DNA of 36,115 nt from Polaromonas sp. (GCA_028291985.1 JAQGNE010000014.1:1-36115), one strand, 5' to 3'; shown: positions 9,033 through 18,662, numbered from the stretch's first letter. Translations and numbers: made by a program. The notes: generated by a model not told the origin, from the sequence alone.

Positions 9033-9938
9033 ATGACCGTGACTATTGAACCCGATCTGTCCCATGTCAGCCCGCGCGACAAGGCTGAAATCCTTGCCCA
9101 GGCCTTGCCTTATATCCGCAAGTTTCACGGCAAGACCATGGTGATCAAATATGGTGGCAACGCCATGACGGACCCTGCGCTGCAGGCGGATTTTGCGGAA
9201 GACGTGGTGCTGCTCAAACTGGTGGGCATGAACCCGGTGGTGGTCCATGGCGGTGGGCCGCAAATTGAGACCGCACTTAACAGGCTGGGAAAAAAGGGCC
9301 AGTTTATCCAGGGCATGCGCGTCACCGACGAAGAAACCATGGAAGTGGTGGAGTGGGTGCTGGCCGGGCAGGTGCAACAGGACATTGTCGGCCTGATCAA
9401 CCAGGCGGGCGGCAAGGCGGTGGGTCTGACGGGGCGTGATGGCGGCCTGATTCGCGCCCGCAAGCTCAAGATGCTGGATAACAACGATGAAAGCGTCGAG
9501 CACGATATCGGCTATGTCGGCGACATCGTCAGCATCGACCCAAGCGTCGTGAAGGCGCTGCAGGACGACGCCTTCATTCCGGTCATCAGCCCGATCGGGT
9601 TTGGCGAAGCCAACGAAAGCTACAACATCAATGCCGATGTGGTGGCTGGCAAGCTGGCTACTGTACTGAAAGCTGAAAAGCTGGTGCTGCTGACCAACAC
9701 ACCAGGCGTGCTGGACAAGGAAGGCAAGCTGCTGACGGATTTGACCGCCCGCGAAATTGACGAGCTCTTTGCCGACGGCACGATATCGGGCGGCATGCTG
9801 CCCAAGATTGCCGGCGCTCTGGATGCTGCCAAAAGCGGGGTTAATTCGGTCCACATCATCGACGGTCGCGTACCACATGCCATGCTGCTGGAAATTCTGA
9901 CCGAGCAGGCTTTTGGCACGATGATTCGCAGCCATTGA
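9033..9938 (+). CDS. argB: Acetylglutamate kinase
   Basis: It phosphorylates N-acetyl-L-glutamate with ATP, the second step of arginine biosynthesis, in the cytoplasm. The 301-residue protein has KYGGNAM at 39-45, the substrate and phosphate loop VHGGGPQI at 71-78, GMRVTD at 94-99, and AYNINAD-type sequence ([13 protein letters not shown]) followed by [10 protein letters not shown] in the C-terminal half. The N-terminal extension before the core is usual for the arginine-sensitive hexameric type. It starts 11 bp after the H-NS gene stop, so the two may share a transcript. Confidence 0.97.
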   Translation: MTVTIEPDLSHVSPRDKAEILAQALPYIRKFHGKTMVIKYGGNAMTDPALQADFAEDVVLLKLVGMNPVVVHGGGPQIETALNRLGKKGQFIQGMRVTDEETMEVVEWVLAGQVQQDIVGLINQAGGKAVGLTGRDGGLIRARKLKMLDNNDESVEHDIGYVGDIVSIDPSVVKALQDDAFIPVISPIGFGEANESYNINADVVAGKLATVLKAEKLVLLTNTPGVLDKEGKLLTDLTAREIDELFADGTISGGMLPKIAGALDAAKSGVNSVHIIDGRVPHAMLLEILTEQAFGTMIRSH

Positions 9939-9974
9939 ACGTATGAAGCCGTTCTCTTTTCAGGCGGCCGCCGT

Positions 9975-10020
9975 GGAACCGGCTTTGCCGCACCAGACGT
10001 AGTGCCCCCTTGAGGGGAGG
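9975..10020 (+). repeat. GC-rich intergenic repeat (second family), copy 1
   Basis: It contains GGAACCGGCT..GCCG..CCAG and ends with the small hairpin CCCCTTGAGGGG. The same order appears inverted at 33236-33283 after the DUF2147 gene. It lies between argB and the decayed response regulator, an otherwise empty 111-bp gap. Confidence 0.6.
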
Positions 10021-10049
10021 GGCCGAAGGCGCTTAAAGGGAGAGCCTAG

Positions 10050-10771
<722 letters not shown>

Positions 10772-10880
10772 GCCCAGCGCAGTGGCAGGTTCCGGTTCGC
10801 GTGCTGACTGGCCGGCACCTCTGCGCAGCCAGGCATCGATAGGACGCAAACTGGCCGGCAGCCGGTGGATTCCGGCGGCG

Positions 10881-11504
10881 ATGAAATCAGGCCTGCAACG
10901 CAGGCTGCTGCTGCCACTGGCCATTTACGTGATCGTGAGCGCCTACTTTGACTGCCGCACCAGCTGCAATGTGGTCCTCCAGAAAGACGAGCGCCTGCTG
11001 CGGCTCATCCCCTTGCTGGCTGATTCGGTGATTGCACCTGCCGAAAGGCCGGATCTCACGCCAGTGCTGCTGATGGCGCCCGAGGGGGCCTCCTTCCTGA
11101 AGGACCGCTCGGGCGCCACTGGCTTTCGCGTGTCGGGGCTGGACGGCACCTTTGCCGGCGGGGACGCCTGGATGAGCGCCATGGTGCCGAGCACTGCCGA
11201 GCCCGCGTTTGACAGCATGGAAGAGCAGGGCGTCATCTAACGCATTGCGGTCCAGCGGGTGCGCACATCGGCGGGCGAGCTGATCCTGCAACCGGCCGAC
11301 GGCTCTGACGCGCGCCAGCAGTGGATGCGTTCCCTCGTCTTCAAGATATTGCTGCCCCACCTGTTTTCGGTTCTGGCCGCCGGGTTTGCGGTCAAATGGG
11401 CGGTCGCCTGCGCGCTCAAGCCGCTCCTGGACCTGAAGCATGCTGCCGCGCGGCAAGCGGCGCGGCCGCCGCCAGGGTTCAAACTCAAGGGTTTTCCCTG
11501 TTAA
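10881..11504 (+). pseudogene. Truncated sensor histidine kinase remnant (TctE-like)
   Basis: It starts MKSGLQRRLLLPLAIYVIVSA, the usual first membrane segment of TctE/QseC-type kinases. A periplasmic region with FRVSGLDGTFAGGD follows. An in-frame TAA at 11238-11240 replaces a sense codon. The same frame then resumes with RIAVQRVRTSAGELILQ and a second membrane segment (ILLPHLFSVLAAGFAVKWAVACALKPLLDL). The frame stops at 11502-11504. The HAMP end, the phospho-accepting His domain and the ATP-binding domain are all missing before slmA. It directly follows the decayed response regulator, so both partners were lost together. Confidence 0.85.
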
Positions 11505-11665
11505 CGAAAAGCATGCATCTGCGCCGCAGGCAACGAAACTCATCAGTAGAAGGGTCGCAAACAGCCTGAAAAGCAGACCCTGTGCGAGAATCAAATTGCA
11601 ACAACAGATACCGGTTGGATGCAATGTTTACGCCGTTTGGCTTCTGCTTACATTCAACTTTGCTT

Positions 11666-12316
11666 ATGAACGACCTTGCAACCGCTGCCTCTCCAAGCCC
11701 ACAGGCTGCCGGTTTACGGGTCGAATCCGTGGTGCGCAAGCGCCCCAAGCCGGGTGAACGCCGGGTGCAGATCCTGGAAGCCCTCGCCGGCATGCTGGAG
11801 CAACCCGGCGCAGAGCGCATCACCACCTCGGCGCTGGCCGCCCGGCTTGATGTCAGCGAAGCGGCGCTTTACCGCCATTTCGCCAGCAAGGCGCAAATGT
11901 TCGAAGGGCTGATCGAGTTCATCGAGCAGACGGTCTTTACCCTGGTCAACCAGATAGCAGAACGTGAGACCGACCACCTGCTGCGCGCGCGCAAGCTGGT
12001 GGTGATAGTGCTGCAATTTGCTGAAAAAAACCCCGGCATGACGCGCGTCATGGTGGGCGATGCGCTGATCCTTGAAAACACCCGCCTGCAGGAGCGCATG
12101 AACCAGTTTTTTGACAAACTGGAGTCTGGCCTCAAGCAGAGCCTGCGCGATGCTGCCGCCCATGACGGCTCAAGCACGCCTACCGTGGACGCCCAGGTCA
12201 GGGCCGCGGTTCTGGTGGCCTTTATGGTGGGCCGCCTGCAGCGGTTTGCCCGCTCGGGCTTCAAGCGCCTGCCGTCCGAACACCTGGACGCCAGCCTCAC
12301 CGTTATTCTGCGCTGA
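11666..12316 (+). CDS. slmA: Nucleoid occlusion factor SlmA-like TetR-family protein
   Basis: SlmA binds specific chromosomal sites and blocks FtsZ ring assembly over the nucleoid. This protein has 216 residues, against about 198 in E. coli, the difference being an N-terminal lead. The helix-turn-helix is at about 53-72 (TTSALAARLDVSEAALYRHF), followed by SKAQMFEGLIEFIEQTVF. The C-terminal half contains EKNPGMTRVMVGDALILEN and ERMNQFFDKLE, characteristic of SlmA rather than a metabolite-sensing TetR. ATG 11666 gives the shortest sensible lead; the frame is open to 11582. argB-slmA proximity is seen in related bacteria, here interrupted by the kinase/regulator remnants. Confidence 0.88.
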   Translation: MNDLATAASPSPQAAGLRVESVVRKRPKPGERRVQILEALAGMLEQPGAERITTSALAARLDVSEAALYRHFASKAQMFEGLIEFIEQTVFTLVNQIAERETDHLLRARKLVVIVLQFAEKNPGMTRVMVGDALILENTRLQERMNQFFDKLESGLKQSLRDAAAHDGSSTPTVDAQVRAAVLVAFMVGRLQRFARSGFKRLPSEHLDASLTVILR

Positions 12317-12390
12317 CGGCTTCGGCCAACGCCGCGTGCGCCGCACGCTATCGCCCTACGCTATGCCGCTGGCAGCGCAGCTGGGTATAT

Positions 12391-12444
12391 GCTATAAATT
12401 ACATAGCTACAATCATTGGTATCCATTGGGCTAACGCACGATTT
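12391..12444 (+). repeat. Dispersed intergenic repeat, copy C
   Basis: It starts GCTATAAATTACATAGCTAC, where GCTAT and ATAGC can pair as a short hairpin. It continues CATTGGTATCCATTGGGCTA and ends near CGCACGATTT. It closely parallels copy E at 29898-29952 on the other strand. It lies in the 159-bp gap between slmA and pdeM. Confidence 0.75.
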
Positions 12445-12475
12445 GATACATAAAACCCATACCGCAACTGCCTGA

Positions 12476-13156
12476 ATGCTTGACATCACACTTTCAGGCT
12501 TGGCGCAGCCTTTGCAATTGCTACCCGGCGGCGCGGTGTGGTTGCCGCAACTGCGGACGCTGCTGATTGCCGACGCGCATTTCGGAAAAGCCGTGACGTT
12601 TCGCCGGCTCGGGGTTCCGGTGCCGGAAGGCACCACGGGCGGCACCCTCGAGCGGCTTGATGCGCTGGTGGCACAAACCGGTGCCCGGCAGGTGGTTTTT
12701 TTAGGCGATTTTCTGCACTCCGCCTGGGCGCACGCGCCCAGTACCCAAAATCTGCTGGCTCGGTGGCGGGCAGCCCATCCGGCCTTGCGGCTAACCCTGG
12801 TGCGCGGCAACCATGATGATCGCGCTGGTGACCCGCCGACTGCACTGGGCATGGCAGTGGTTGATGAGCCCCTGATTGTCGGCGAGGGTGCAGGTCAGCT
12901 GGCGCTATGCCACCACCCGCAACGGGTACCCGGCAGCTATGTGCTTGCCGGCCACTGGCACCCCTGCGTGTCGCTCAGCGGCACCGGCCGCGACCGTCTG
13001 CGGCTGCCATGCTTCTGGTTTGGCGACCCGGGCGAGCGCGCGGTCGGGGTGTTGCCCGCCTTTGGCAGTTTCACCGGCATGCATCCGATCAGCCGCATGG
13101 CGGGCGACCGGGTGTTTGCAGTAGCTGGCCAGGCGGTGCGCGAAGTGCCGGCCTGA
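12476..13156 (+). CDS. pdeM: Ligase-associated DNA damage response endonuclease PdeM
   Basis: This is a 226-residue calcineurin-like metallophosphoesterase. The metal-binding motifs appear in order: D33-x-H35 in IADAHFGKAVTFR, GDFLHS at 77-82, GNHD at 111-114, CHHP at 145-148 and GHWHP at 159-163. The combination DAHFGK plus LGDFLHS and GHWHP identifies the PdeM group. Its genes usually lie next to a DEXH-box helicase and an ATP-dependent DNA ligase in a proposed repair set. Neither partner is in this window, and the next gene is convergent, so it appears as a single-gene unit. The repair role is known only by association. Confidence 0.92.
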   Translation: MLDITLSGLAQPLQLLPGGAVWLPQLRTLLIADAHFGKAVTFRRLGVPVPEGTTGGTLERLDALVAQTGARQVVFLGDFLHSAWAHAPSTQNLLARWRAAHPALRLTLVRGNHDDRAGDPPTALGMAVVDEPLIVGEGAGQLALCHHPQRVPGSYVLAGHWHPCVSLSGTGRDRLRLPCFWFGDPGERAVGVLPAFGSFTGMHPISRMAGDRVFAVAGQAVREVPA

Positions 13157-13222
13157 CCGGTGCACCAGCACCGCTGCGACGCGGGGCCGCTCAAAAACAC
13201 CGGGCTTGGGCCGGCGCAAGCG

Positions 13223-14434
13223 TTACCAGTTCCACAGGGTACCGTCATGCTGCAAACGGTTGACCGGCAAATAAGCGCGCTGATAAGGGTAGCGCGCCGC
13301 CAGTTCTTCATCGATGTCGACGCCGTGGCCGGGCGTTTCGCCGCAGTGCATAAAACCCTTGTCGAAACGGTAGCTGTGCGGAAATACCTCGTCGGTCAGC
13401 TCGGTGTGGCGCATGTATTCCTGCACGCCGAAGTTGGGCACCCAGGTGTCGAAGTGCAGCGCCGCACCCATGCAGACCGGCGACAGGTCGGTCGCGCCAT
13501 GGCAGCCGGTGCGCACCTGGTGCATGGCCGCAAAATCGGCGATGCGCCGCAGGTGCGTGATGCCGCCGGCATGCACCACCGTGGCACGGATGTAGTCGAT
13601 CAGCTGGTTCTGGATCAAATCCTTGCAGTCCCAGATGGTGTTGAAAATCTCGCCCACGGCCAGCGGTGTCGTGGTGTGCTGGCGAATCAGGCGAAACGCC
13701 TCCTGGTTTTCGGTCGGCGTCGCGTCCTCTATCCAGAACAGGTGGTAGGGCTCCAGCGACTTGCCGAGCCGGCCGGCCTCGATGGGCGTCAGTCGGTGGT
13801 GCACGTCGTGCAGCAGGTGCGTGTCCGGCCCCACGGCCTGGCGCACTGCGTCAAATAGCTTGGGCGTGTGCAGCAGGTATTTTTCGCTGCTCCAGTCGTG
13901 CTCGCTCGGCAGGGTCGCGTCGGCCGGCTCATAAAACATGCTGCCCCGCCCCACGCCGTAGACTTTTTCCAGGCCGGGCACGCCGCTTTGCGCGCGTATT
14001 GCCTGGTAGCCCATTTCCTTGTAGCGCAGCACCTCTTCGACGGTGTGGCTGATGTCGCTGCCGTTGGCATGGCCGTAGACCATCACGCTGTTGCGGCTGC
14101 GCCCGCCCAACAATTGGTACAGCGGCAGGTTGGCGGCCTTGGCCTTGATGTCCCAGAGGGCCGTGTCCACCGCGGCAATCGCGCTCATGGTCACCGGGCC
14201 GCGCCGCCAGTAGGCGCCCTTGTAGAGGTATTGCCAGATGTCCTCGATCTGGTGCGCGTCGCGGCCAATCAGGCAGGGGATGACGTGTTCGGTCAGGTAG
14301 CTGACCACCGACAACTCGCGCCCGTTGAGCGTGGCGTCGCCGATGCCCGTCAGGCCCTCGTCGGTCTCGATCTTGAGCGTGACGAAATTGCGGCCCGGGC
14401 TGCAGACGATGACACGTGCGTTGGTGATTTTCAT
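13223..14434 (-). CDS. manD: D-mannonate dehydratase (ManD/RspA, enolase superfamily)
   Basis: It dehydrates D-mannonate to 2-keto-3-deoxy-D-gluconate with Mg2+, a step in glucuronate breakdown. The 403-residue length fits ManD. Metal ligands Asp210, Glu236 and Glu262 are present in [23 protein letters not shown] and AVGEIFN. His212 follows the first ligand, and Arg147 (AIRAQSG) and Tyr159 match the catalytic positions known for efficient ManD enzymes. That makes true mannonate dehydratase more likely than the low-activity RspA paralogues. It is the last gene of the minus-strand unit headed by the ABC importer, 75 bp after the ATPase gene, and is convergent with pdeM. It pairs logically with the fructuronate reductase-like gene at 18787. 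Confidence 0.92.
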   Translation of the reverse strand: MKITNARVIVCSPGRNFVTLKIETDEGLTGIGDATLNGRELSVVSYLTEHVIPCLIGRDAHQIEDIWQYLYKGAYWRRGPVTMSAIAAVDTALWDIKAKAANLPLYQLLGGRSRNSVMVYGHANGSDISHTVEEVLRYKEMGYQAIRAQSGVPGLEKVYGVGRGSMFYEPADATLPSEHDWSSEKYLLHTPKLFDAVRQAVGPDTHLLHDVHHRLTPIEAGRLGKSLEPYHLFWIEDATPTENQEAFRLIRQHTTTPLAVGEIFNTIWDCKDLIQNQLIDYIRATVVHAGGITHLRRIADFAAMHQVRTGCHGATDLSPVCMGAALHFDTWVPNFGVQEYMRHTELTDEVFPHSYRFDKGFMHCGETPGHGVDIDEELAARYPYQRAYLPVNRLQHDGTLWNW

Positions 14435-14509
14435 GAAGGCTCCGGAAGTTCCGTCTGGTGCTGTTGCTGTGGAGGATATTTATCGGGAAGACGTTTGTCG
14501 GGAAGAGGC

Positions 14510-15310
14510 TCAGCCGCTCCAGCCCAGGTGTCCAAGGAAGTCGCGCGTGCGCTCGGCCGTGGGGTTCTCGAAAATCTGGCCGGGCGGGCCCTGCTCGACG
14601 ACCTTGCCGTGGTCGAACACCACCACCCAGTTGGCCACGCGCTGGGCAAAAGCCATCTCATGCGTCACAACGACCATGGTCATGCCCTCGTCGGCCAGGC
14701 GCTTCATCACGTTGAGCACCTCGCCGATGGTCTCCGGGTCCAGCGCCGACGTCGGTTCGTCAAACAGCATCACCTCGGGCTCCATCGCCAGCGCACGCGC
14801 GATTGCTACGCGCTGCTGCTGGCCGCCCGACAGGCCGCTCGGGAAGTTGCCGGCCTTGTCGGCAAGGCCGACTTTTTCAAGCAGTTTCATGGCGCGGGCC
14901 CGCGCCTCGGTCTCGCTCATGCCCAGCACGGTGACGGGGCCGATGGCCACGTTGTCAAGCGCGCTCTTGTGCGGAAACAGCTCGAAGTTCTGGAACACCA
15001 TGCCCATGCGCCGGCGCACCTGGCGTGCTTCGGTCTCGTCGGTCGGCAGCGGCACGCCGTCAAACATCACGCGGCCGCCGTCCACGGTTTCCAGCGCATT
15101 CGTGCAGCGCAGCAGGGTGGACTTGCCTGAGCCGGAGGGCCCGATCAGGCACATCACCTCGCCCTTGTTGACCTGCACCGACACGCCGTCGATGGCCACG
15201 AAATCGCCGTAGAGCTTGCGCACGTTGTCGTAGACCACCACCGGCGGCAGGTGCGCGCCGCGGCGTTCACCGTGAGCCGCTGTGGGGGTTGTCATGTTGT
15301 TGCCGTTCAT
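14510..15310 (-). CDS. ABC transporter ATPase, polar amino acid (GlnQ/HisP) type
   Basis: This is the cytoplasmic ATPase that powers the importer encoded just upstream. The 266-residue protein carries Walker A GPSGSGKS at 57-64, the Q-loop in [11 protein letters not shown], signature LSGGQQQR at 160-167, Walker B LFDEP at 182-186 and the switch His217 in VVTHEM. The start at 15310 overlaps the permease stop by four bases. A later in-frame ATG at 15295 is possible. A longer open frame extends to 15799 inside the permease gene, but its translation is out-of-frame permease sequence. The family usually serves amino acid uptake; being followed by manD suggests a sugar-acid substrate instead. Confidence 0.93.
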   Translation of the reverse strand: MNGNNMTTPTAAHGERRGAHLPPVVVYDNVRKLYGDFVAIDGVSVQVNKGEVMCLIGPSGSGKSTLLRCTNALETVDGGRVMFDGVPLPTDETEARQVRRRMGMVFQNFELFPHKSALDNVAIGPVTVLGMSETEARARAMKLLEKVGLADKAGNFPSGLSGGQQQRVAIARALAMEPEVMLFDEPTSALDPETIGEVLNVMKRLADEGMTMVVVTHEMAFAQRVANWVVVFDHGKVVEQGPPGQIFENPTAERTRDFLGHLGWSG

Positions 15311-15966
15311 TCCTTGACCTCGAATCGTTTGTGTATCCAGTCGACCAGCTTGGCTTGCGGATAACCCATCAACCAGTAGATGACCGCCATGGCCGTGAGC
15401 ATTTCCAGCACGCGGAAACTCGACGAGCGAATCTGCAGCGCGACGTGCGCCAGCTCGCCGACGGCGATCACCGAGACCAGCGAGGTGTCCTTGAAGAGCG
15501 ACACCCAGGTGCTGGCCAGCACCGGCAGCACGCGCCGCCAGGCCTGCGGGATGATGACCTTGCGCATGGCTTGCCAGCGGCTCATGCCGACGGCAATCGC
15601 TGCTTCCATCTGCCCCTTGCGGATGGAGTTGATGCCGGCCCGGAAGGTCTCCGCGTTGTAGGCCGACACGTTCAGGCACAGCGCGATCAGGCCGGTGGTG
15701 AAGGCCGAGAACTCGATGTGCAGAAATACCGGCATCACATAAAACGCCCAGTACACGACGAGGATCAGCGGCAGGTTGCGAAAGAACTCCACGAACCACA
15801 GGCTGGCCGTGGACAGCACGCGCGAGCGCGACAGCCGCATCAGCGCGAGCACGATACCGGCCGGCACTGCCGCCAGCATGGTCAGTACGGTGAGCAGCAC
15901 GGTAAGCCCGGCGCCGTGCGCCAGGTCCCAGCGGTGTTGCCAGACGATGTTCCAGTCGAGATTCAT
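15307..15966 (-). CDS. ABC transporter permease (HisM/GlnP family)
   Basis: This inner-membrane permease has 219 residues and about five hydrophobic segments. It starts with a short cytoplasmic lead and [37 protein letters not shown] is the usual second-helix motif. The coupling EAA loop is [29 protein letters not shown]. It overlaps the other permease by four bases at its start and the ATPase by four at its end (ATGA type), so the three are translationally coupled. Together with the second permease it would form a heterodimeric channel. Confidence 0.92.
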   Translation of the reverse strand: MNLDWNIVWQHRWDLAHGAGLTVLLTVLTMLAAVPAGIVLALMRLSRSRVLSTASLWFVEFFRNLPLILVVYWAFYVMPVFLHIEFSAFTTGLIALCLNVSAYNAETFRAGINSIRKGQMEAAIAVGMSRWQAMRKVIIPQAWRRVLPVLASTWVSLFKDTSLVSVIAVGELAHVALQIRSSSFRVLEMLTAMAVIYWLMGYPQAKLVDWIHKRFEVKE

Positions 15967-16628
15967 GAGCGCCCCAGATGCGCCACGCGCTGGTAGAGCC
16001 GGTCGATGAGACGCGAGCCCGGAAAGAGGATGATGAAATAAATCACCATCACGGTGGTGAACACCTCAATCGGCCGGTAGCTTTGGCCGGCGATGGTTTC
16101 GGCGCGTTTCATCAGCTCGGGCACGGCGATCACGGCGGCAATCGCCGTGTCCTTGATGGTGATCGACAGTACGGAGCCGAAGGACGGCAGCATGCGCACC
16201 AGGGCCTGCGGCAGCACCACCTTGCGCACGATCTGCGCTCGCGACATGCCAAGCGCCAGCGCGGCGCGCACCTGGCCGGGACGGATGGACTCGATGCCGG
16301 CGCGCACGATCTCGGCCACATAGGCGGCAATGTGCAGCGTCAGCGCCATCAGCGCGGCCCAAAAAGGGTGAAAACTGATGCCGGTAAGAAGAGGCACCGC
16401 AAAATAAAACCAGACCAGGATCACCAGCACGGGAATCGCGCGCTGGGTGTCGATGTAAAAAACAATCGGGATGCGCAGCCAGGCTGGGCCGTACACCCGG
16501 CCCAGGCCCAGAGCAGTGCCGAGCACCAGACTGCCTGCAGCGGTCAATACCGACAGCAGCAGGGTGACGCCCAGGCCGCCCAGCAGGTACTGCCAGCTGG
16601 CCATCAGGGGGGAAAAATCAAGTTCCAT
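15963..16628 (-). CDS. ABC transporter permease (HisQ/GlnP family)
   Basis: This is the partner permease, of 221 residues. It has the N-terminal [23 protein letters not shown], the motif [20 protein letters not shown], and the EAA loop [29 protein letters not shown]. The C-terminus [23 protein letters not shown] is typical. It is the first permease after the binding protein gene, from which it is separated by 87 bp containing a strong stem-loop. That arrangement usually yields more binding protein than membrane components. Confidence 0.92.
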   Translation of the reverse strand: MELDFSPLMASWQYLLGGLGVTLLLSVLTAAGSLVLGTALGLGRVYGPAWLRIPIVFYIDTQRAIPVLVILVWFYFAVPLLTGISFHPFWAALMALTLHIAAYVAEIVRAGIESIRPGQVRAALALGMSRAQIVRKVVLPQALVRMLPSFGSVLSITIKDTAIAAVIAVPELMKRAETIAGQSYRPIEVFTTVMVIYFIILFPGSRLIDRLYQRVAHLGRS

Positions 16629-16666
16629 GGAGACGAACCCCTGCGGGGCCTGTGTAGCGATACGCC

Positions 16667-16710
16667 GGCGGACGGGCAGGTACGGGTGCTTCCCGCGCCT
16701 GCCCGCCGCC
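16667..16710. terminator. Strong stem-loop between binding protein and permease genes
   Basis: GGCGG-A-CGGGCAGG (16667-16680) pairs with CCTGCCCGCCGCC (16698-16710), a 13-bp stem with one bulged A. Inside it, CGGG (16683-16686) pairs with CCCG (16692-16695). There is no T run. It starts 6 bp past the end of the binding protein gene in the direction of transcription, so it may stabilise that mRNA or attenuate transcription into the permeases. Confidence 0.6.
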
Positions 16711-16715
16711 CAGGG

Positions 16716-17561
16716 TCACATCGTGCTGATGATGCGGGCTTCGTCAGCGTCCAGCTTCGGCTTTATCGTCTCGCTGACAGCCTTGAGCCAGTTGAAATAC
16801 TCAGGCTGGTTCTTGTCGATAGCCAGACCGATCGGCACGGCCTGTTCGGTGCTGTTCTGGCAGTTGTTGCCTTCGGGCAGCGCCTTCAGGCCCTTGACCT
16901 TGCGGTTCAGTGCGGACCATGGCACCCGGTTGATCGGCGTCACGTCGGCGCGCTTGGCCATGATTTCCTCGACCGGTGCGGCTGTGCCGGCGGTGGACAC
17001 GCCGCGCAGCTTGGCGTTGGGGAAGCGTTTTTTGACCCAGTTTTCTTCGCCGCCGCCGGTGAAGTACGCCACCGTGATGTCGGGGCTGTTGAATTCGTCG
17101 ATCGATTTGGCGTTGGCAACCTTGGGGTTGTCGGCACGGCCGAACACGCACAAAGCCGTGGCCGAGTAGGTCACGAAGTCCACCACCCTCAGGCGCTCGG
17201 GCGTGACTGACAGCGGCGAGATCGTCATGTCGGCCTGGTTGGAGGCCAGCACCGGCACCTTGGTCTCATGCGAGACCGGTACTGCCTGCAGCTTCACGCC
17301 GAGCTGGCGGGCATATTCATTGGCCAGAATCCACGCCGGGCCGGCCCACGCGTCACCCGAGCCAGTGGTGTTTTCAACCAGCCACGGCGGGTTGGACAGC
17401 ACGGCTGCGCGCAGCACGCCGGATTTTTTGATCGCGTCAATGCGCGCGCTGGTGCCGGGCGCGGGGACAGCCTGCGCCATCGCCTGACCGGCGGCAGCAG
17501 CCATCAGCAGGCCTGCGGCCAGCGCCGGCAGCCGGCGCCTCAAGAAGGAAGGTTGTTTCAT
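16716..17561 (-). CDS. Periplasmic solute-binding protein, polar amino acid ABC family
   Basis: This 281-residue secreted protein would bind the ligand for the adjacent importer. The N-terminus (MKQPSFLRRRLPALAAGLLMAAAAGQAMAQA) is a clear signal peptide with a cleavage site near residues 28-30. The mature part has the SBP_bac_3 pattern: IDAIKKSGVLRAAVLSNPPW, then NEYARQLGVKLQAVPV, then DMTISPLSVTPERLRVVDFV. The last is the usual D-x-x-x-x-x-x-x-T-x-E-R motif. TPINRVPWSALNRK is less usual. The ligand is not readable; co-transcription with manD suggests an acidic sugar rather than an amino acid. It is first in the operon SBP-permease-permease-ATPase-manD. Confidence 0.9.
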   Translation of the reverse strand: MKQPSFLRRRLPALAAGLLMAAAAGQAMAQAVPAPGTSARIDAIKKSGVLRAAVLSNPPWLVENTTGSGDAWAGPAWILANEYARQLGVKLQAVPVSHETKVPVLASNQADMTISPLSVTPERLRVVDFVTYSATALCVFGRADNPKVANAKSIDEFNSPDITVAYFTGGGEENWVKKRFPNAKLRGVSTAGTAAPVEEIMAKRADVTPINRVPWSALNRKVKGLKALPEGNNCQNSTEQAVPIGLAIDKNQPEYFNWLKAVSETIKPKLDADEARIISTM

Positions 17562-17898
17562 TTTCGGTCTCCAGGTGATGTGCGCCGAACGCCGGCGCGC
17601 GTTGTTGATCTGTCTATGCGAAATGTTCAGTACGCCGAAAACTCAAGTACGGCCTGACCGCCAGCTGGGGCCGAAGGACACGGTACGCAGTGCGCAACGG
17701 AAGCGGCTTTTCTCCCTTCAAGCAGGGGCCTGCGGACTGGCTTCGCCAGACCGCAGGCGCAGCGGCTGGCGCCTCGGGCTGCGAGACGCAGCACCTTCTC
17801 GGTGCCGTCCAAGCCTGCACTTGCAGGCTCGGAGCCGCGGCACCAAGCCCCTTCGGGGGGCAGGGCGCGACACGCAGTGCGCAACCGTGGGGGCCATC
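17562..17898. other. Intergenic region with a structured GC-rich element
   Basis: These 337 bp lie between the GntR gene and the binding protein gene, both on the minus strand. The part nearest the binding protein (17562-17680) should hold its promoter, though I see no clear boxes. The rest is a hairpin-rich block described separately at 17685-17885. I see no protein gene: open frames there have repeat-derived, low-complexity translations. Confidence 0.5.
17685..17885. repeat. Hairpin-rich element bounded by 14-bp direct repeats
   Basis: ACGCAGTGCGCAAC occurs at 17685-17698 and again at 17872-17885. Between them is a near-perfect hairpin, GCCTGCGG (17728-17735) with CCGCAGGC (17751-17758), enclosing CTGGC-TTC-GCCAG. 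A second hairpin is AGCCTGC-ACTT-GCAGGCT (17812-17829). CCCCTTCGGGG follows. The arrangement resembles a non-coding repetitive element of REP/MITE type. Confidence 0.65.
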
Positions 17899-18633
17899 TC
17901 ACCGCCAAGCCTGTGCAAATTCGCCGATGACGCGCTCAAGGTGGGCGCGCATGGCATTGCGCGCACCTTCCGCATCCCGCGCCAACAGTGCAGTGAACAC
18001 GCGCTGGTGGTCTTCCTGCGAAGCGGCACGCAAAGCGGCGGAGTGGAAGTGGGCTTCCATCTGCGACCACAGCGGCCCGCGCGCGTGGTCCCACAGCGCG
18101 GTGACCATCTGCAGCAGCACACTGTTGCCGGTGGACTCGGCAATGCGCAGGTGAAACAGGCGGTCGGCCGAGCCGTTGGCCAGCTTGTCGTCCATGTGTT
18201 CGCGCATGGCGGCCAGCGCGGCGAAGATGCGGTCCAGGTCAGCGTCCTGCCGGGTCACAGCGGCCACCGAGGCGATTTCGGATTCGATCAGGCAGCGGGC
18301 GCGCAGCACCTCAAAGGGGCCAGGGCCTGTTTGTGGCATGAACACCGGCGAGCGGATGACGGGCAACTGGGCTACATAGATGCCCGAGCCGCCGCGTACC
18401 TCAACCGCGCCCTGCAACTCCAGCGCAATGATGGCTTCCCGCACGGACGTGCGACTCACGTCGAAACGTTCGGCCAGCGCACGTTCCGACGGCAGACGCG
18501 CGCCCGACGCGAATTCGCCCTGGCCGATGAGTTCCAGGATCTGTGCGGCCAGTTTCTGATAAGACCGGTCTGCGCCCTGGACAGGCGCTAACGGTTCGGC
18601 CTCGGGTGCTTGTTGACTGTTTTGAATCGCCAT
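17899..18633 (-). CDS. GntR-family regulator, FadR subgroup
   Basis: This is a 244-residue transcription factor. The winged helix-turn-helix is at about 24-88 (YQKLAAQILELIGQGEFASG, LPSERALAERFDVSRTSVREAIIALELQG, GGSGIYV). The C-terminal all-helical FCD domain would bind a small carboxylate through a metal held by Asp and His residues. ExuR/UxuR-type members of this subgroup respond to hexuronates. It is divergent from the fructuronate reductase-like gene and upstream of the ABC-manD operon. An inverted repeat starts in its own start codon and two identical TGGTTTACCA boxes follow, so self-regulation and control of the divergent gene are likely. Confidence 0.92.
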   Translation of the reverse strand: MAIQNSQQAPEAEPLAPVQGADRSYQKLAAQILELIGQGEFASGARLPSERALAERFDVSRTSVREAIIALELQGAVEVRGGSGIYVAQLPVIRSPVFMPQTGPGPFEVLRARCLIESEIASVAAVTRQDADLDRIFAALAAMREHMDDKLANGSADRLFHLRIAESTGNSVLLQMVTALWDHARGPLWSQMEAHFHSAALRAASQEDHQRVFTALLARDAEGARNAMRAHLERVIGEFAQAWR

Positions 18634-18653
18634 GGTCTAAATTGGTTAGACCA
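18633..18653. promoter_or_regulatory. Inverted-repeat operator at the GntR start codon
   Basis: TGGTCTAA (18633-18640) and TTAGACCA (18646-18653) are perfect inverted arms with a 5-bp spacer. The core TTGGTTAGACCA also resembles the FadR-subgroup TGGT..ACCA consensus. Binding here would block the regulator's own translation start or transcription. Confidence 0.65.
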
Positions 18654-18662
18654 GATTATTGA

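Noticed and set aside
8697..9935. A 412-codon minus-strand open frame opposite the H-NS gene and argB
   Set aside because: The plus strand holds two clear genes; the antisense product has no domain, and it spans two unrelated genes.
13845..13890. An eighth copy of the dispersed repeat within manD (CAAATAGCTTGGGCGTG)
   Set aside because: Only the ATAGCT core matches; the GCGC and GGGCT blocks are absent and the codons encode ordinary ManD sequence.
14510..15799. A single 429-residue fusion of an unknown N-terminus with the ABC ATPase
   Set aside because: The first 163 codons are the HisM-type permease gene read in another frame; the true ATPase start at 15310 overlaps the permease stop by four bases.
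13868..17210. Very long open frames on the plus strand antisense to manD and the ABC genes (about 410-420 codons)
   Set aside because: The minus-strand genes have full family motifs and catalytic residues. The opposite translations are H, R, Q, G and A-rich and match no family, which is normal for high-GC DNA.
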